Below are positions 39,779 to 49,704 of a stretch of DNA of 64,000 nt, one piece after another. The first letter of the stretch is position 1. Every line of letters starts with the position of its first letter. Both the position numbers and the translations under genes were made by a program. The notes beneath the pieces are model-generated. The model was not told the origin of the DNA. It ran no database searches and saw nothing but the letters and a program-made list of their open reading frames with translations. Where the stretch lies: positions 2,030,501-2,094,500 of the forward strand of contig NZ_FXAK01000007.1 of NCBI RefSeq assembly GCF_900177515.1, read 5' to 3'. This DNA is from Azospirillum oryzae (lineage in GTDB: Bacteria > Pseudomonadota > Alphaproteobacteria > Azospirillales > Azospirillaceae).

Positions 39779-39799
39779 GATATTTTATTAAAATTTTGG
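39779..39799. other. AT-rich run next to DnaA boxes
   Basis: This run of about 20 bases is nearly all A/T (GATATTTTATTAAAATTTTG) within GC-rich surroundings, just upstream of the perfect DnaA box pair. It would melt easily and could be a DNA unwinding element or a promoter UP-like tract. Confidence 0.5.
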
Positions 39800-39952
39800 A
39801 ACGTTCGAAGAACTTGTGTGGATAACTTTATCCACATCGCGGGAGTCCAGCGGAATACTGCGAAGATTCTGAGATTTCGTACACCAACTTGCGCGGATGC
39901 CACAGCCTGACCCAAAAGTCTTGACACCCCCGTCTGAATACTCGGGGGGCCG

Positions 39953-39981
39953 TTGACGCCCATGCCGTCCCATGCTATCCC
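39953..39981 (+). promoter_or_regulatory. Candidate promoter of mraZ and the dcw cluster
   Basis: TTGACG (39953-39958), a 17-base spacer and TATCCC (39976-39981) would start transcription near 39988, giving a leader of about 125 bases. The MraZ array lies right across spacer and start site. Another TTGACA stands at 39921 without a good -10. Confidence 0.4.
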
Positions 39982-39993
39982 AAGAATGCCCAT
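39959..39993 (-). promoter_or_regulatory. MraZ operator array at the mraZ promoter
   Basis: Four CCCAN units at 39959, 39969, 39979 and 39989 are spaced exactly 10 bases apart (CCCAT, CCCAT, CCCAA, CCCAT). On the minus strand this is four TGGGN repeats with 5-base gaps, as in the published E. coli MraZ operator. Binding here would block the promoter and repress mraZ-rsmH and the rest of the cluster. Confidence 0.75.
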
Positions 39994-40112
39994 TTAAGGG
40001 GGGCTCCTACCCATTTTGGTTAACACCGGGGGCGGGGGCTGAATGGGCCAAGCGGGGCTAGCGCGGGGCACCCGACCGCGCATGGGGGATAGCAGGGGGG
40101 ACCACCGGGCCT

Positions 40113-40610
40113 ATGGCCGTTTTCCTGTCCACATACGTCAACAAAGTTGACAGGAAAGGGCGTGTGTCCATCCCGGCACAGTTCAGGCAGTCGCTTGCCA
40201 AGACGTCGGCTCCCAGCACCGTCTACCTCTGGCCTTCGCTGAACCACCAGGCGCTGGAAGGCGCCGACCAGGACTATCTCGACGTCCTCTCCGAGAGCCT
40301 CGAATCCCCTGACCTCGATGCCGACGAGCGCGACATGATCGAGACCTTCATCTTCGGAAAGCTGATCCCCGTCTCCTCCGACGCCGAAGGCCGCATCGTC
40401 CTGCCCAAGGAGCTGGCCGAGTTCGCCGGCATCACCGAGGAGGCCGCCTTCATCGGCCGCCGCAAGACCTTCCAGATTTGGGAACCCGACGCGCTGAAGG
40501 CCCACGAGGCTGCACTCCGCGAGCAGGTCGTGCGCAAGGACATCTCCCTCAGCCAGATCGTCGCCAAGGCCTCCCGCGGCGCCGCCGGCCGGAGCGGGGA
40601 GGGCGCCTGA
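40113..40610 (+). CDS. mraZ: Transcriptional regulator MraZ
   Basis: This 165-residue protein has two AbrB/SpoVT-like DNA-binding repeats, [17 protein letters not shown] at residues 12-28 and [19 protein letters not shown] at about 89-107. MraZ forms a ring that binds TGGGN repeats and represses the division and cell wall cluster. The matching array lies about 130 bases upstream. The stop overlaps the rsmH ATG by one base (TGATG). Confidence 0.95.
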   Translation: MAVFLSTYVNKVDRKGRVSIPAQFRQSLAKTSAPSTVYLWPSLNHQALEGADQDYLDVLSESLESPDLDADERDMIETFIFGKLIPVSSDAEGRIVLPKELAEFAGITEEAAFIGRRKTFQIWEPDALKAHEAALREQVVRKDISLSQIVAKASRGAAGRSGEGA

Positions 40611-41584
40611 TGACCGACACCCGCATCCATATTCCCGTCCTGCTGGAGGAGGTGATCGCCGCGCTGTCCCCCCGCGACGGCGGTCTCTATGTCGACGGCA
40701 CCTTCGGCGCCGGCGGCTACAGCCGCGCCCTGCTGCGGTCGGCCTCCTGCCGCGTCATCGGCATCGACCGCGACCCCGCGGCGATCGAGCGCGGCCGTGC
40801 GCTGGCCCAGGAATTCCCGGGACGACTCGAGGTGATCGAGGGCCGTTTCGGCGACATGGCTACGCTGCTGGCCGACCATGGCGTCGGCAAGGTCGACGGC
40901 GTGGCGCTCGACGTCGGCGTCTCCTCCCCGCAGATCGACGAGCCGGAGCGCGGCTTCTCCTTCCGTTTCGACGGCCCGCTCGACATGCGGATGGGACGGG
41001 ATGGGCCGACCGCCGCCGACGTGGTCAACACCGCCGACGAGGCGGAGCTGGCCGACATCATCTATCAGTTGGGCGAGGAACGGATGGCGCGCCGCGTCGC
41101 CCGCGCCATCGTCGCCGCCCGCCGCGAGGCGCCGATCGAGCGCACGGCGCGGCTGGCCGACATCATCCGTTCGGTGGTGCCGAAGGGGAAGGGCGACGGG
41201 ATCGACCCGGCCACCCGGACCTTCCAGGCCCTGCGCATCCATGTGAACGACGAATTGGGCGAGTTGCGGCGCGGCCTGTCCGCCGCCGAGTCGCTGCTGG
41301 CGCCCGGCGGGCGTCTGGCCGTCGTCTCCTTCCATTCGCTGGAGGACCGCGAGGTCAAGGCGTTCCTGCGGGAACGGTCTTCGCCGCCGCCCTCCCCGTC
41401 CCGCCATACGCCCGTGACCGCCGTCGCGGCGCATCATCCATCCTTCCGCCTGCTCTCCCGGAAACCCGTGGACCCGAGCGAGGCCGAAGCCCGCAACAAC
41501 CCCCGCGCCCGGTCCGCCCGGCTGCGCGCGGCTGAACGTACCGAGGCGCCCGCGTTCCCGGCGCCCGGCAAGGAGGCAGCATGA
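40610..41584 (+). CDS. rsmH: 16S rRNA m4C1402 methyltransferase RsmH
   Basis: This 324-residue SAM-dependent enzyme methylates N4 of C1402 in 16S rRNA. The SAM-binding loop is [16 protein letters not shown] near residues 26-41. [29 protein letters not shown] and [13 protein letters not shown] are family signatures. It ends in a basic tail. The start shares a base with the mraZ stop. Its 3' end overlaps ftsL by ATGA. Confidence 0.95.
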   Translation: MTDTRIHIPVLLEEVIAALSPRDGGLYVDGTFGAGGYSRALLRSASCRVIGIDRDPAAIERGRALAQEFPGRLEVIEGRFGDMATLLADHGVGKVDGVALDVGVSSPQIDEPERGFSFRFDGPLDMRMGRDGPTAADVVNTADEAELADIIYQLGEERMARRVARAIVAARREAPIERTARLADIIRSVVPKGKGDGIDPATRTFQALRIHVNDELGELRRGLSAAESLLAPGGRLAVVSFHSLEDREVKAFLRERSSPPPSPSRHTPVTAVAAHHPSFRLLSRKPVDPSEAEARNNPRARSARLRAAERTEAPAFPAPGKEAA

Positions 41585-42369
41585 AAGGCAAGACCTGGCT
41601 GTTCTGGGGCGGCCTGATCGCGGCCGCCGGTGGCGTGCTGTTCCAGACCAGCTACGACGTCCAGGATCTTGAGGAGAAGCTCGCCGGGCTGAACCGCAAG
41701 ATCATCCAGGAGCAGGAGTCCATCCAGGTCCTGAAGGCCGAGTGGAGCTACCTGAACGACCCCACCAAGCTGGAACAGATGGCGCAGGCCTATCTGGCGC
41801 TGCAGCCGACCGAGCCGCGCCAGTACATGGCGATGGACATGATCCCGATGCGTCCGGGCGACGCCGTCCAGCCGCCTTCCCAGACCAACCCTGCCCCGCT
41901 GCCGCCGATGGTGCGCGCGCCCGGCACCGGCGCCCCGCAGGTCGCCGCCGCCCGCATCCCCGCCGCTCCCAACAACAGCGGCGGCGCCGGAATCGTTCCG
42001 GTCAGCCTGCCGGCCGGCGCGGCGCTGGCGAAGCCGCTGCCGATGGACAAGGCGCTGGAACGCGCGCCGGTCGTCGTGCCCGCCTCCCTGCCCTCCACCG
42101 GCGGTCTGGCCGACCCGTCGCGCGGCACCCGGATCAAGCCCTCCGCCCTGGTTCCCGGCTCCGCCCGCGCGCCGGCGGAGAAGGCACCCGACCGCGCCGC
42201 CGGCAAGCTGGCGCCCAACGCGCCGACCGCGCGCCCGACCGAACTGGCGGCCCGACCGACCCCGCCGGCACCGGCTCCAAAGGCGGCTCCCGCGGCCCAG
42301 CAGCCCTACCAGCCCAAGCCGACCGACAGCCTCGGGCTGCTCGTTGCGCGCCTGGGGGCCAATCGATGA
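41581..42369 (+). CDS. ftsL: Cell division protein FtsL with long C-terminal extension
   Basis: This 262-residue protein is placed and built as FtsL: a short cytosolic start, one membrane segment (residues 5-22), and a coiled coil ([29 protein letters not shown]) with the [10 protein letters not shown] end. FtsL normally has about 100-130 residues. Here about 150 residues rich in Ala and Pro follow, which would lie in the periplasm. It joins FtsB and FtsQ to activate FtsWI. The start overlaps rsmH and the end overlaps ftsI, each by ATGA. Confidence 0.87.
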   Translation: MKGKTWLFWGGLIAAAGGVLFQTSYDVQDLEEKLAGLNRKIIQEQESIQVLKAEWSYLNDPTKLEQMAQAYLALQPTEPRQYMAMDMIPMRPGDAVQPPSQTNPAPLPPMVRAPGTGAPQVAAARIPAAPNNSGGAGIVPVSLPAGAALAKPLPMDKALERAPVVVPASLPSTGGLADPSRGTRIKPSALVPGSARAPAEKAPDRAAGKLAPNAPTARPTELAARPTPPAPAPKAAPAAQQPYQPKPTDSLGLLVARLGANR

Positions 42370-44237
42370 ACGGTCACGACCACGGCGGCCCGGCCGGCTA
42401 CGGCCAGCCCGGCGCCAGCACCGGCAGCACCTATGTGCCGCCGCCGGCGCCCTCGCCCTTTCCGCCGTCGCCCCAGCAGCAGTCCGCCAAGCCGCGGACC
42501 TCTCTGGCGGTTGCGCTGGAACAGAGCCGCTACCGCCTGATGGTGACGGCTGCCGTGGTCACGACCGTCTTCACCGCGATCAGCGTCAAGCTGGCGATGG
42601 CCACCCTATTCGCCGGCGGCGGCGAGCCGCGCCAGCATGTGGCGCTGGAGGTGGACAACACCACCACCAACCGCGGCGACATCGTCGACCGCAACGGCAA
42701 CCTACTGGCGACCTCGCTGGTCACCCAGTCGCTCTACGCCGACCCCAAGCTGGTGTCGCGCCCGGAAGAGGCCGCGCAGAAGCTGGTCAGCGTCCTGCCG
42801 GAACTCGACTACAAGGATGTCCTAAGCAAGCTGGTCGGCGACCGCCGCTTCGTCTGGCTGAAGCGCAACCTGACGCCGAAGCAGCAGGCCGCCGTCCATC
42901 GGCTCGGCATTCCGGGCATCGCCTTCGAACGGGAGGAGCGCCGCTTCTACCCCGCCGGCCCGCTGACCTCCCACGTCGTCGGCTTCACCGGCATCGACAA
43001 CAACGGCCTTGCCGGCATGGAGCAGGGCTTCAACAAGCGGCTGACCGAGGATCCGGGAACACCGCTGCAGCTGTCCATCGACCTGCGGTTGCAGCATGTC
43101 CTGAAGAAGGAACTGGCCGCCACGGTGCAGGAGTTCAGCGCCATCGGCGCCGCCGGCATCGTCTTCGACGTGCGCAACGGCGAAGTGCTGGCGATGGTCT
43201 CGCTGCCGGATTTCGACCCGCAGGACCCGACCGGCCTGAACCCCGACACGCTGTTCAACCGGGCGACCCTCGGCGTGTACGAAATGGGCTCGACCTTCAA
43301 GATCTTCAACTCTGCGTTGGCATTCGACAGCGGCAAGATCCGGGTGTCGGACATGTTCGACGCGGCGCACCCGATCAAGATCGGCCGTTTCACCATCAAC
43401 GACTACCACAACCTGCACCGCGCCCTGACGGTGGCGGAAGTGTTCCAGCACTCCTCCAACCTCGGCTCCGTGCGCATGGTGCAGCAGGTGGGCGTGGCGG
43501 CGCAGAAGGCCTTCATGACCAAGATGGGCTTCACCAAGCCCACCGGTCTGGAACTGCCGGAAAGCGGCTGGCCGCTGGTGCCCAATCCGTGGCGCGAGGT
43601 CAACAGCTACACCATCTCCTTCGGCCACGGCCTCTCGGTCAGCCCGATGCACACGGTGGCTGCGGCGGCCTCCGTCATCAACGGCGGCCTCTTCCACAAG
43701 CCGACGTTGCTGAAACGCAAGACGGCCGACGAGATCCCGACCGAGCAGGTGGTGTCCCGCTCGACCTCCGACATGATGCGGCGCATGTTCCGCTTCGTGG
43801 TCACCGAAGGCACCGGCAAGTCGGCGGAAGTCAAGGGCTATGTCGTCGGTGGAAAAACCGGCACCGCCGACAAGCAGAAGGGACGGCATTACCAGAAGAA
43901 CTCGCGCATGTCGTCGTTCCTGGGCGCCTTCCCGATGAACGATCCGCGCTACATCGTCTATGTGCTGGTGGACGAGCCCAAGGCCACGGCCAAGACCTAC
44001 GGCTACGCCACCGGCGGCTGGGTCGCCGCCCCGGCGGTGGGCCGCATCGTCAAGCAGATCGGTCCGCTGCTGAACGTGCCGATGGTGGACGAGAACGCGC
44101 CAGAAATCCTGAATTCCACCTACCTGAACGCCGCCGGTTCCACCAACTGGCAGCAGTCCCTGCCCCCCGTCACCGCCCCACCCCCGTCGAAGGGAAGCAC
44201 CGTTGCGTCTTTCCCAACTCAGACCAAACCGCGCTGA
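42366..44237 (+). CDS. ftsI: Division-specific transpeptidase FtsI (PBP3)
   Basis: This 623-residue septal transpeptidase has an N-terminal Pro-rich cytosolic tail of about 55 residues, one membrane segment at about 60-82, a pedestal domain, and the transpeptidase with SxxK at Ser309-Lys312 (GSTFK), SxN at 363-365 (SSN) and KTG at 497-499. The tail is longer than in E. coli. It acts with FtsW in the divisome. The first ATG overlaps the ftsL stop (ATGA). Confidence 0.95.
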   Translation: MNGHDHGGPAGYGQPGASTGSTYVPPPAPSPFPPSPQQQSAKPRTSLAVALEQSRYRLMVTAAVVTTVFTAISVKLAMATLFAGGGEPRQHVALEVDNTTTNRGDIVDRNGNLLATSLVTQSLYADPKLVSRPEEAAQKLVSVLPELDYKDVLSKLVGDRRFVWLKRNLTPKQQAAVHRLGIPGIAFEREERRFYPAGPLTSHVVGFTGIDNNGLAGMEQGFNKRLTEDPGTPLQLSIDLRLQHVLKKELAATVQEFSAIGAAGIVFDVRNGEVLAMVSLPDFDPQDPTGLNPDTLFNRATLGVYEMGSTFKIFNSALAFDSGKIRVSDMFDAAHPIKIGRFTINDYHNLHRALTVAEVFQHSSNLGSVRMVQQVGVAAQKAFMTKMGFTKPTGLELPESGWPLVPNPWREVNSYTISFGHGLSVSPMHTVAAAASVINGGLFHKPTLLKRKTADEIPTEQVVSRSTSDMMRRMFRFVVTEGTGKSAEVKGYVVGGKTGTADKQKGRHYQKNSRMSSFLGAFPMNDPRYIVYVLVDEPKATAKTYGYATGGWVAAPAVGRIVKQIGPLLNVPMVDENAPEILNSTYLNAAGSTNWQQSLPPVTAPPPSKGSTVASFPTQTKPR

Positions 44238-45678
44238 CATCACCGTCGGCGCCGCCGATCCCGACGTCGCCGGGCTGACCGCCGACAGCCGCGCGGTCAG
44301 GCCCGGCTTTGTCTTTGCCGCCCTGCCCGGCGTGAAGGCCGACGGCCGCGCCTTCATCGCCGACGCGCTCGCCAAGGGCGCCGTCGCGGTGCTGGCGCCC
44401 GAGGGCACCGAGTTGCCCGCCGGTTCCACCGCCGTCCTGTTGACCGATCCGCAGCCCCGCCTCGCCTTCGCGCGCATGGCCGCCGCCTTCCACGGCGGGC
44501 GCCAGCCGGAGACGGTGGTGGCGGTGACCGGCACCAACGGCAAGACCTCCACCGTCCAGTTCGCCGCCCAGATCTGGACGCGGCTCGGCCTGCCCGCCGG
44601 CAGCCTGGGCACGCTGGGCCTGCTCGGCCCCGGCCTGCACGGCTATGGCGGAATGACGACGCCCGACCCGGTGTCGCTGCACCGCGACCTCGCCGCCGCC
44701 AGGGATGCCGGCATCGACCATCTGGCGATGGAGGCGTCGAGCCACGGACTGGAGCAGTTCCGGCTGGACGGCGTGGCGATCAAGGCCGCCGGCTTCACCA
44801 ACCTGACGCTGGACCATCTGGACTATCACGGCACGATGGAGGCGTATCGCGACGCCAAGGCGATGCTGTTCGACCGGGTCCTGCCGCCGGGCGCCGTCGC
44901 GGTGCTGAATGCCGACTCTCCGGAATTTCAACATTTTGCCACCATTTGTAACCACCGTGGACACCGCGTCCTGTCCTATGGTCTGGCCGGCACCGAGCTT
45001 CGGGTGACCGGGGTGGAGCCGCTGGCCCATGGCCAGCGCCTCGCCCTGTCCGTGCTCGGCCGCGACGTGACGGTGGACCTGCCGCTGGCGGGTCGCTTCC
45101 AGGCCTGGAACGTGCTCTGCGCGCTGGGTCTGGTCATCGGATCCGGCGGCGACGCCGGGCGGGCGCTGGACACGCTGTCCTCACTGGAAGGCGTGCCGGG
45201 CCGGCTGCAGCATGTCGCGACCCACCCCAACGGGGCGACGGTCTACGTCGATTACGCCCACACGCCCGACGCGCTGGAAACGGTGCTGCGGGCGCTGAAG
45301 CCGCATGCCGCGCGCCATCTGGTGACGGTGTTCGGCTGCGGCGGCGACCGCGACCGCAGCAAGCGGCCGGTGATGGGGGCGCTGGCGGCCAGACTGGCCG
45401 ACCGCGCCATCGTCACCGACGACAACCCGCGCACCGAGGATCCCGCCTTCGTGCGGAGCCAGGTGCTGGCCGGCGCCACCGGGGAACTGGCCGGCAAGCT
45501 GGAGGAGATCGGCGACCGGGCCGAAGCGATCCGCACCGCGGTGCGGCAGCTTCAGCCCGGCGACGTGCTGGTCATCGCCGGCAAGGGCCATGAACAGGGA
45601 CAAACGATCGGCACCGAGGTGCGTCCGTTCGACGATGCGGACGAGGCCCGGAAAGCCGTAGCGGAGGTTGGAGCATGA
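44203..45678 (+). CDS. murE: UDP-MurNAc-tripeptide synthetase MurE (meso-DAP adding)
   Basis: This 491-residue ligase adds meso-diaminopimelate to UDP-MurNAc-dipeptide. The P-loop is AVTGTNGKTSTVQ. The meso-DAP recognition motif DNPR lies at residues 407-410, so the peptidoglycan is of the DAP type. The start is a TTG at 44203 with AGGGAAG upstream, 35 bases inside ftsI; this gives the standard family N-terminus. It overlaps murF by ATGA. Confidence 0.95.
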   Translation: MRLSQLRPNRADITVGAADPDVAGLTADSRAVRPGFVFAALPGVKADGRAFIADALAKGAVAVLAPEGTELPAGSTAVLLTDPQPRLAFARMAAAFHGGRQPETVVAVTGTNGKTSTVQFAAQIWTRLGLPAGSLGTLGLLGPGLHGYGGMTTPDPVSLHRDLAAARDAGIDHLAMEASSHGLEQFRLDGVAIKAAGFTNLTLDHLDYHGTMEAYRDAKAMLFDRVLPPGAVAVLNADSPEFQHFATICNHRGHRVLSYGLAGTELRVTGVEPLAHGQRLALSVLGRDVTVDLPLAGRFQAWNVLCALGLVIGSGGDAGRALDTLSSLEGVPGRLQHVATHPNGATVYVDYAHTPDALETVLRALKPHAARHLVTVFGCGGDRDRSKRPVMGALAARLADRAIVTDDNPRTEDPAFVRSQVLAGATGELAGKLEEIGDRAEAIRTAVRQLQPGDVLVIAGKGHEQGQTIGTEVRPFDDADEARKAVAEVGA

Positions 45679-47174
45679 GTGCGGAAAAGACGGTCCTCTG
45701 GACTGCCGGGGACGCGGCGGCCGCCACCGGCGGGCGTCTGGCCGGCCCGTCCGCCTGGACCGCCACCGGCGTCACCATCGACAGCCGCAAGGTGGCGCCG
45801 GGCGACCTGTTCGTCGCCATCCGCGGACCGAATTTCGACGGGCACGCCTTCGTCGGCGCCGCCCTGGCCGCCGGGGCCGCCGCGGCGCTGGTCGACCATC
45901 TGCCCGATGGGCTGCCCGCCGACGCCCCGCTGCTGATTGCCCCGGCCGATACACTGGAGGCGATGGCGGCGCTGGGCAAGGTCGCGCGGGCCCGCTGCGG
46001 CGCGCGCTTCGTCGGCGTCACCGGCTCGGTCGGCAAGACCGGCACCAAGGAGACCCTGCGCCACGTCCTGTCGGCACAAGGCGCGACCTACGCCACCGAA
46101 GGAAGCCTGAACAACCATTGGGGCGTGCCGCTGTCGCTCGCCCGCCTGCCCGCCGACTGCGACTATGGCGTGTTCGAGCTGGGGATGAACCACGCCGGCG
46201 AACTCGGCCCCCTGTCCCGGCAGGTCAGGCCGCATGTCGCCATCATCACCACGGTCGAGGCGGCGCATCTGGAGTTCTTCTCCGGCGTCGAGGCCATCGC
46301 CGACGCCAAGGCCGAGATCTTCGAGGGGCTGGATGCGGACGGCGTCGCCGTGCTGAACCGCGACAACGGGCAATATGCCCGGCTGGCCGCCGCCGCGCGC
46401 CGCCACGGCCTGACCGACATCTGGAGCTTCGGCGCCCATGTGGAGGCCGACGCCCGGCTGGTCGACTGTTCGCTGCACGCGACCTGCAGCGCGGTGACCG
46501 CGGTCATCCGCGGCGAGCGGCTGCAATATTGCCTGTCGCTGCCGGGCAAGCATTGGGTGATGAACAGCCTCGCGGTGCTGCTGGCGGTGAAGGCGCTGGG
46601 CGCCGATGTCGCAGCATCCGCCCGTTCCCTGTCCAGCCTGCAGCCGGTCAAGGGGCGCGGCACCCGCAAGCGCATCCAGCTGCCGCAGGGCGCCTTCACC
46701 CTGATCGACGAGAGCTACAATGCCAGCCCGGCGGCCATGACGGCGACGCTGGAGGTGCTGGGCAAGATCGACCCCGGCGCCGGCGGCCGGCGCATCGCCG
46801 TGCTGGGCGACATGCGCGAGCTGGGCGACCGCGCCGACGCGCTGCACATCGCGCTGGCCGAGCCGCTGCGCGCCGCGCAGGTCGACACCGTCTATGCCTG
46901 CGGGCCGCACATGAAGGCGCTGTTCGACCGCCTGCCGGCGGCGATGCGCGGCGCCTGGACCGAGACCAGCGTGGAGCTGGCCCCCATCGTGACCGGGACC
47001 GTAAAGGGCGGCGACGTCATCATGGTCAAGGGATCGCTGGGCAGCCGCACAGGTCTGGTCGTCGATGCGCTCGCGGCACTCGACAGCGGGCGCGAAAGCG
47101 AGGACAAAGCCGCCTCCCGAACCACCAACCAGCCACTGGCGGCGGCGCAGTCCGCGCAGGCGCCGCGAGGCTGA
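45675..47174 (+). CDS. murF: UDP-MurNAc-tripeptide:D-Ala-D-Ala ligase MurF
   Basis: This 499-residue ligase adds D-Ala-D-Ala to the UDP-MurNAc-tripeptide. The P-loop reads GSVGKTGTKE, close to the usual GSxGKTTTKE. DESYNASPAAMTATL and VLGDMRELG are MurF signatures. A tail of about 30 residues after the conserved domain is Ala/Gln-rich. It overlaps murE by ATGA and is 9 bases from mraY. Confidence 0.95.
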   Translation: MSAEKTVLWTAGDAAAATGGRLAGPSAWTATGVTIDSRKVAPGDLFVAIRGPNFDGHAFVGAALAAGAAAALVDHLPDGLPADAPLLIAPADTLEAMAALGKVARARCGARFVGVTGSVGKTGTKETLRHVLSAQGATYATEGSLNNHWGVPLSLARLPADCDYGVFELGMNHAGELGPLSRQVRPHVAIITTVEAAHLEFFSGVEAIADAKAEIFEGLDADGVAVLNRDNGQYARLAAAARRHGLTDIWSFGAHVEADARLVDCSLHATCSAVTAVIRGERLQYCLSLPGKHWVMNSLAVLLAVKALGADVAASARSLSSLQPVKGRGTRKRIQLPQGAFTLIDESYNASPAAMTATLEVLGKIDPGAGGRRIAVLGDMRELGDRADALHIALAEPLRAAQVDTVYACGPHMKALFDRLPAAMRGAWTETSVELAPIVTGTVKGGDVIMVKGSLGSRTGLVVDALAALDSGRESEDKAASRTTNQPLAAAQSAQAPRG

Positions 47175-47183
47175 CGGACCCAA

Positions 47184-48269
<1,086 letters not shown>

Positions 48270-48282
48270 GGGGGGACCGGCG

Positions 48283-49704
48283 ATGATCGACCTGTTCTAT
48301 ATGCAGGAGCTTCCCGTCGCGGTGATGGGGCTGGGCAAGTCCGGCCTCGCCACTGCCCGCGCGCTGCGCGACAGCGGGGCCGAGGTGCGGGTGTGGGACG
48401 ACAACCCCGCCTCCCGCGCCGCGGCAGAGGCGGAGGGCTTCGCCGTCGTCGATCTCGCCACCGCCGACCTGTCGGACCTGACCACCATCGTCTGGTCGCC
48501 CGGCATCCCCCACACCTTCCCCAAGCCGCACCCGGTGGCAGAGCGCGCCCGCGCGCTGGGGATCGAGCTGATCTGCGACATCGAGCTGCTGGGCCGGGCC
48601 GAGCGCGACTGCGCCTTCATCGGCATCACCGGCACCAACGGCAAATCGACCACCACCACGCTGGTCGGCCACATCCTGGCCGCCGCCGGGCGCAAGGCCG
48701 CGGTGGGCGGCAACCTCGGCACGCCGGTGCTGACCTTCGACCCGATCGGAGCGGGCAACACCTGCGTGCTGGAGATGTCGAGCTACCAGCTGGAGCTGAC
48801 CCACTCCATCACCTTCGACATCGCGGTCCTTCTGAACATCACGCCCGACCATCTCGCCCGCCATGGCGGGATGGAGGGCTATGTTGCCGCCAAGAAGCTG
48901 ATCTTCCACCGCCAGACCTGGCCGCGCACTGCGGTGATCGGGGTGGACGACGAGCATTGCCGGACGATCCACGCCGACCTCGTCGCCGCCGGCGACCAGC
49001 GCATCTGGCCGATCTCGGCCCGGGGACCGGTCGCGGGCGGAGTCTATGCCGCCGACGGCTGGCTGGTCGACGACACCGACGGCGAGGCGGTGCGCGTGGC
49101 GGAGCTGTCGGCGCTGCCGACCCTGCTGGGCGCCCACAACTGGCAGAACGCCGCCGCCGCCTTCGCCACCTGCAAGGCCGCCGGCCTGCCGGTGCCGGCC
49201 ATCGTCGCGGCGATGGCGACCTTCCCCGGCCTCGCCCACCGGCAGCAGCTGGTCGGTTCGCTGGAGGGCGTGCGCTTCGTCAACGACAGCAAGGCGACCA
49301 ACGCCGACGCCACGGAAAAGGCGCTGGCAACCTTCGACCCGATCTACTGGATCCTCGGCGGACAGGCCAAGGACACCGGGCTGAACGGGCTGGAGGGCTA
49401 TATGGGCCGCGTGCGCCACGCCTTCCTGATCGGCGAGGCGCAGGAACAATTCGCCGCATGGCTCGACGCGCAGGGCGTTGCCTATACACGCTGCGGGACG
49501 TTGGATGTCGCGACCGCGAAGGCGGCCGGGATGGCGCTGGCGGAGCGGCTGGAGGGATCTTGCGTGCTGCTGTCGCCGGCCTGCGCGTCCTGGGACCAGT
49601 TCGCCAACTTCGAGAAGCGCGGCGACGCCTTCGCGGCCTATGTCGCGGGCATCATCGAGGCGCATGAGAACACCGGGGACGGCACCAGCGGAGGCGTTGC
49701 ATGA
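48283..49704 (+). CDS. murD: UDP-MurNAc-L-Ala:D-Glu ligase MurD
   Basis: This 473-residue ligase adds D-glutamate. The N-terminal UDP-binding fold begins VAVMGLGKSGLATAR; the P-loop is GITGTNGKSTTTTLVG; LEMSSYQLE and ILGGQAKD are MurD marks. The start overlaps nothing and lies 13 bases after mraY. The stop overlaps ftsW by ATGA. Confidence 0.95.
   Translation: MIDLFYMQELPVAVMGLGKSGLATARALRDSGAEVRVWDDNPASRAAAEAEGFAVVDLATADLSDLTTIVWSPGIPHTFPKPHPVAERARALGIELICDIELLGRAERDCAFIGITGTNGKSTTTTLVGHILAAAGRKAAVGGNLGTPVLTFDPIGAGNTCVLEMSSYQLELTHSITFDIAVLLNITPDHLARHGGMEGYVAAKKLIFHRQTWPRTAVIGVDDEHCRTIHADLVAAGDQRIWPISARGPVAGGVYAADGWLVDDTDGEAVRVAELSALPTLLGAHNWQNAAAAFATCKAAGLPVPAIVAAMATFPGLAHRQQLVGSLEGVRFVNDSKATNADATEKALATFDPIYWILGGQAKDTGLNGLEGYMGRVRHAFLIGEAQEQFAAWLDAQGVAYTRCGTLDVATAKAAGMALAERLEGSCVLLSPACASWDQFANFEKRGDAFAAYVAGIIEAHENTGDGTSGGVA

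Larger units (their letters stand above)
39552..39836. promoter_or_regulatory. Cluster of DnaA-box-like sequences
   Basis: Six matches to TTATCCACA lie in 285 bases: TCATCCACA (39552), CCATCCACA (39629), TAATCCACA (39650), the inverse of TTATCCACC (39662-39670), the inverse of a perfect TTATCCACA (39817-39825), and a perfect TTATCCACA (39828-39836). The last two form a head-to-head pair two bases apart. An AT-rich run lies just before them. Confidence 0.65.
39394..40112. promoter_or_regulatory. 719-base control region between rnpB and mraZ
   Basis: No convincing gene lies here. It contains DnaA-box-like sequences, an AT-rich run (39779-39799), three GANTC sites for CcrM-type methylation (39748, 39843, 39865), several phased CCCAN/TGGGN arrays, and a promoter before mraZ. 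Together these suggest cell-cycle control of the division cluster, or an origin of replication. The separate elements are listed below. Confidence 0.65.

Noticed and set aside
42366-44237. Much longer ftsI reading upstream into ftsL
   Set aside because: The frame is open upstream only because of base composition; the ATG overlapping the ftsL stop gives the expected N-terminus.
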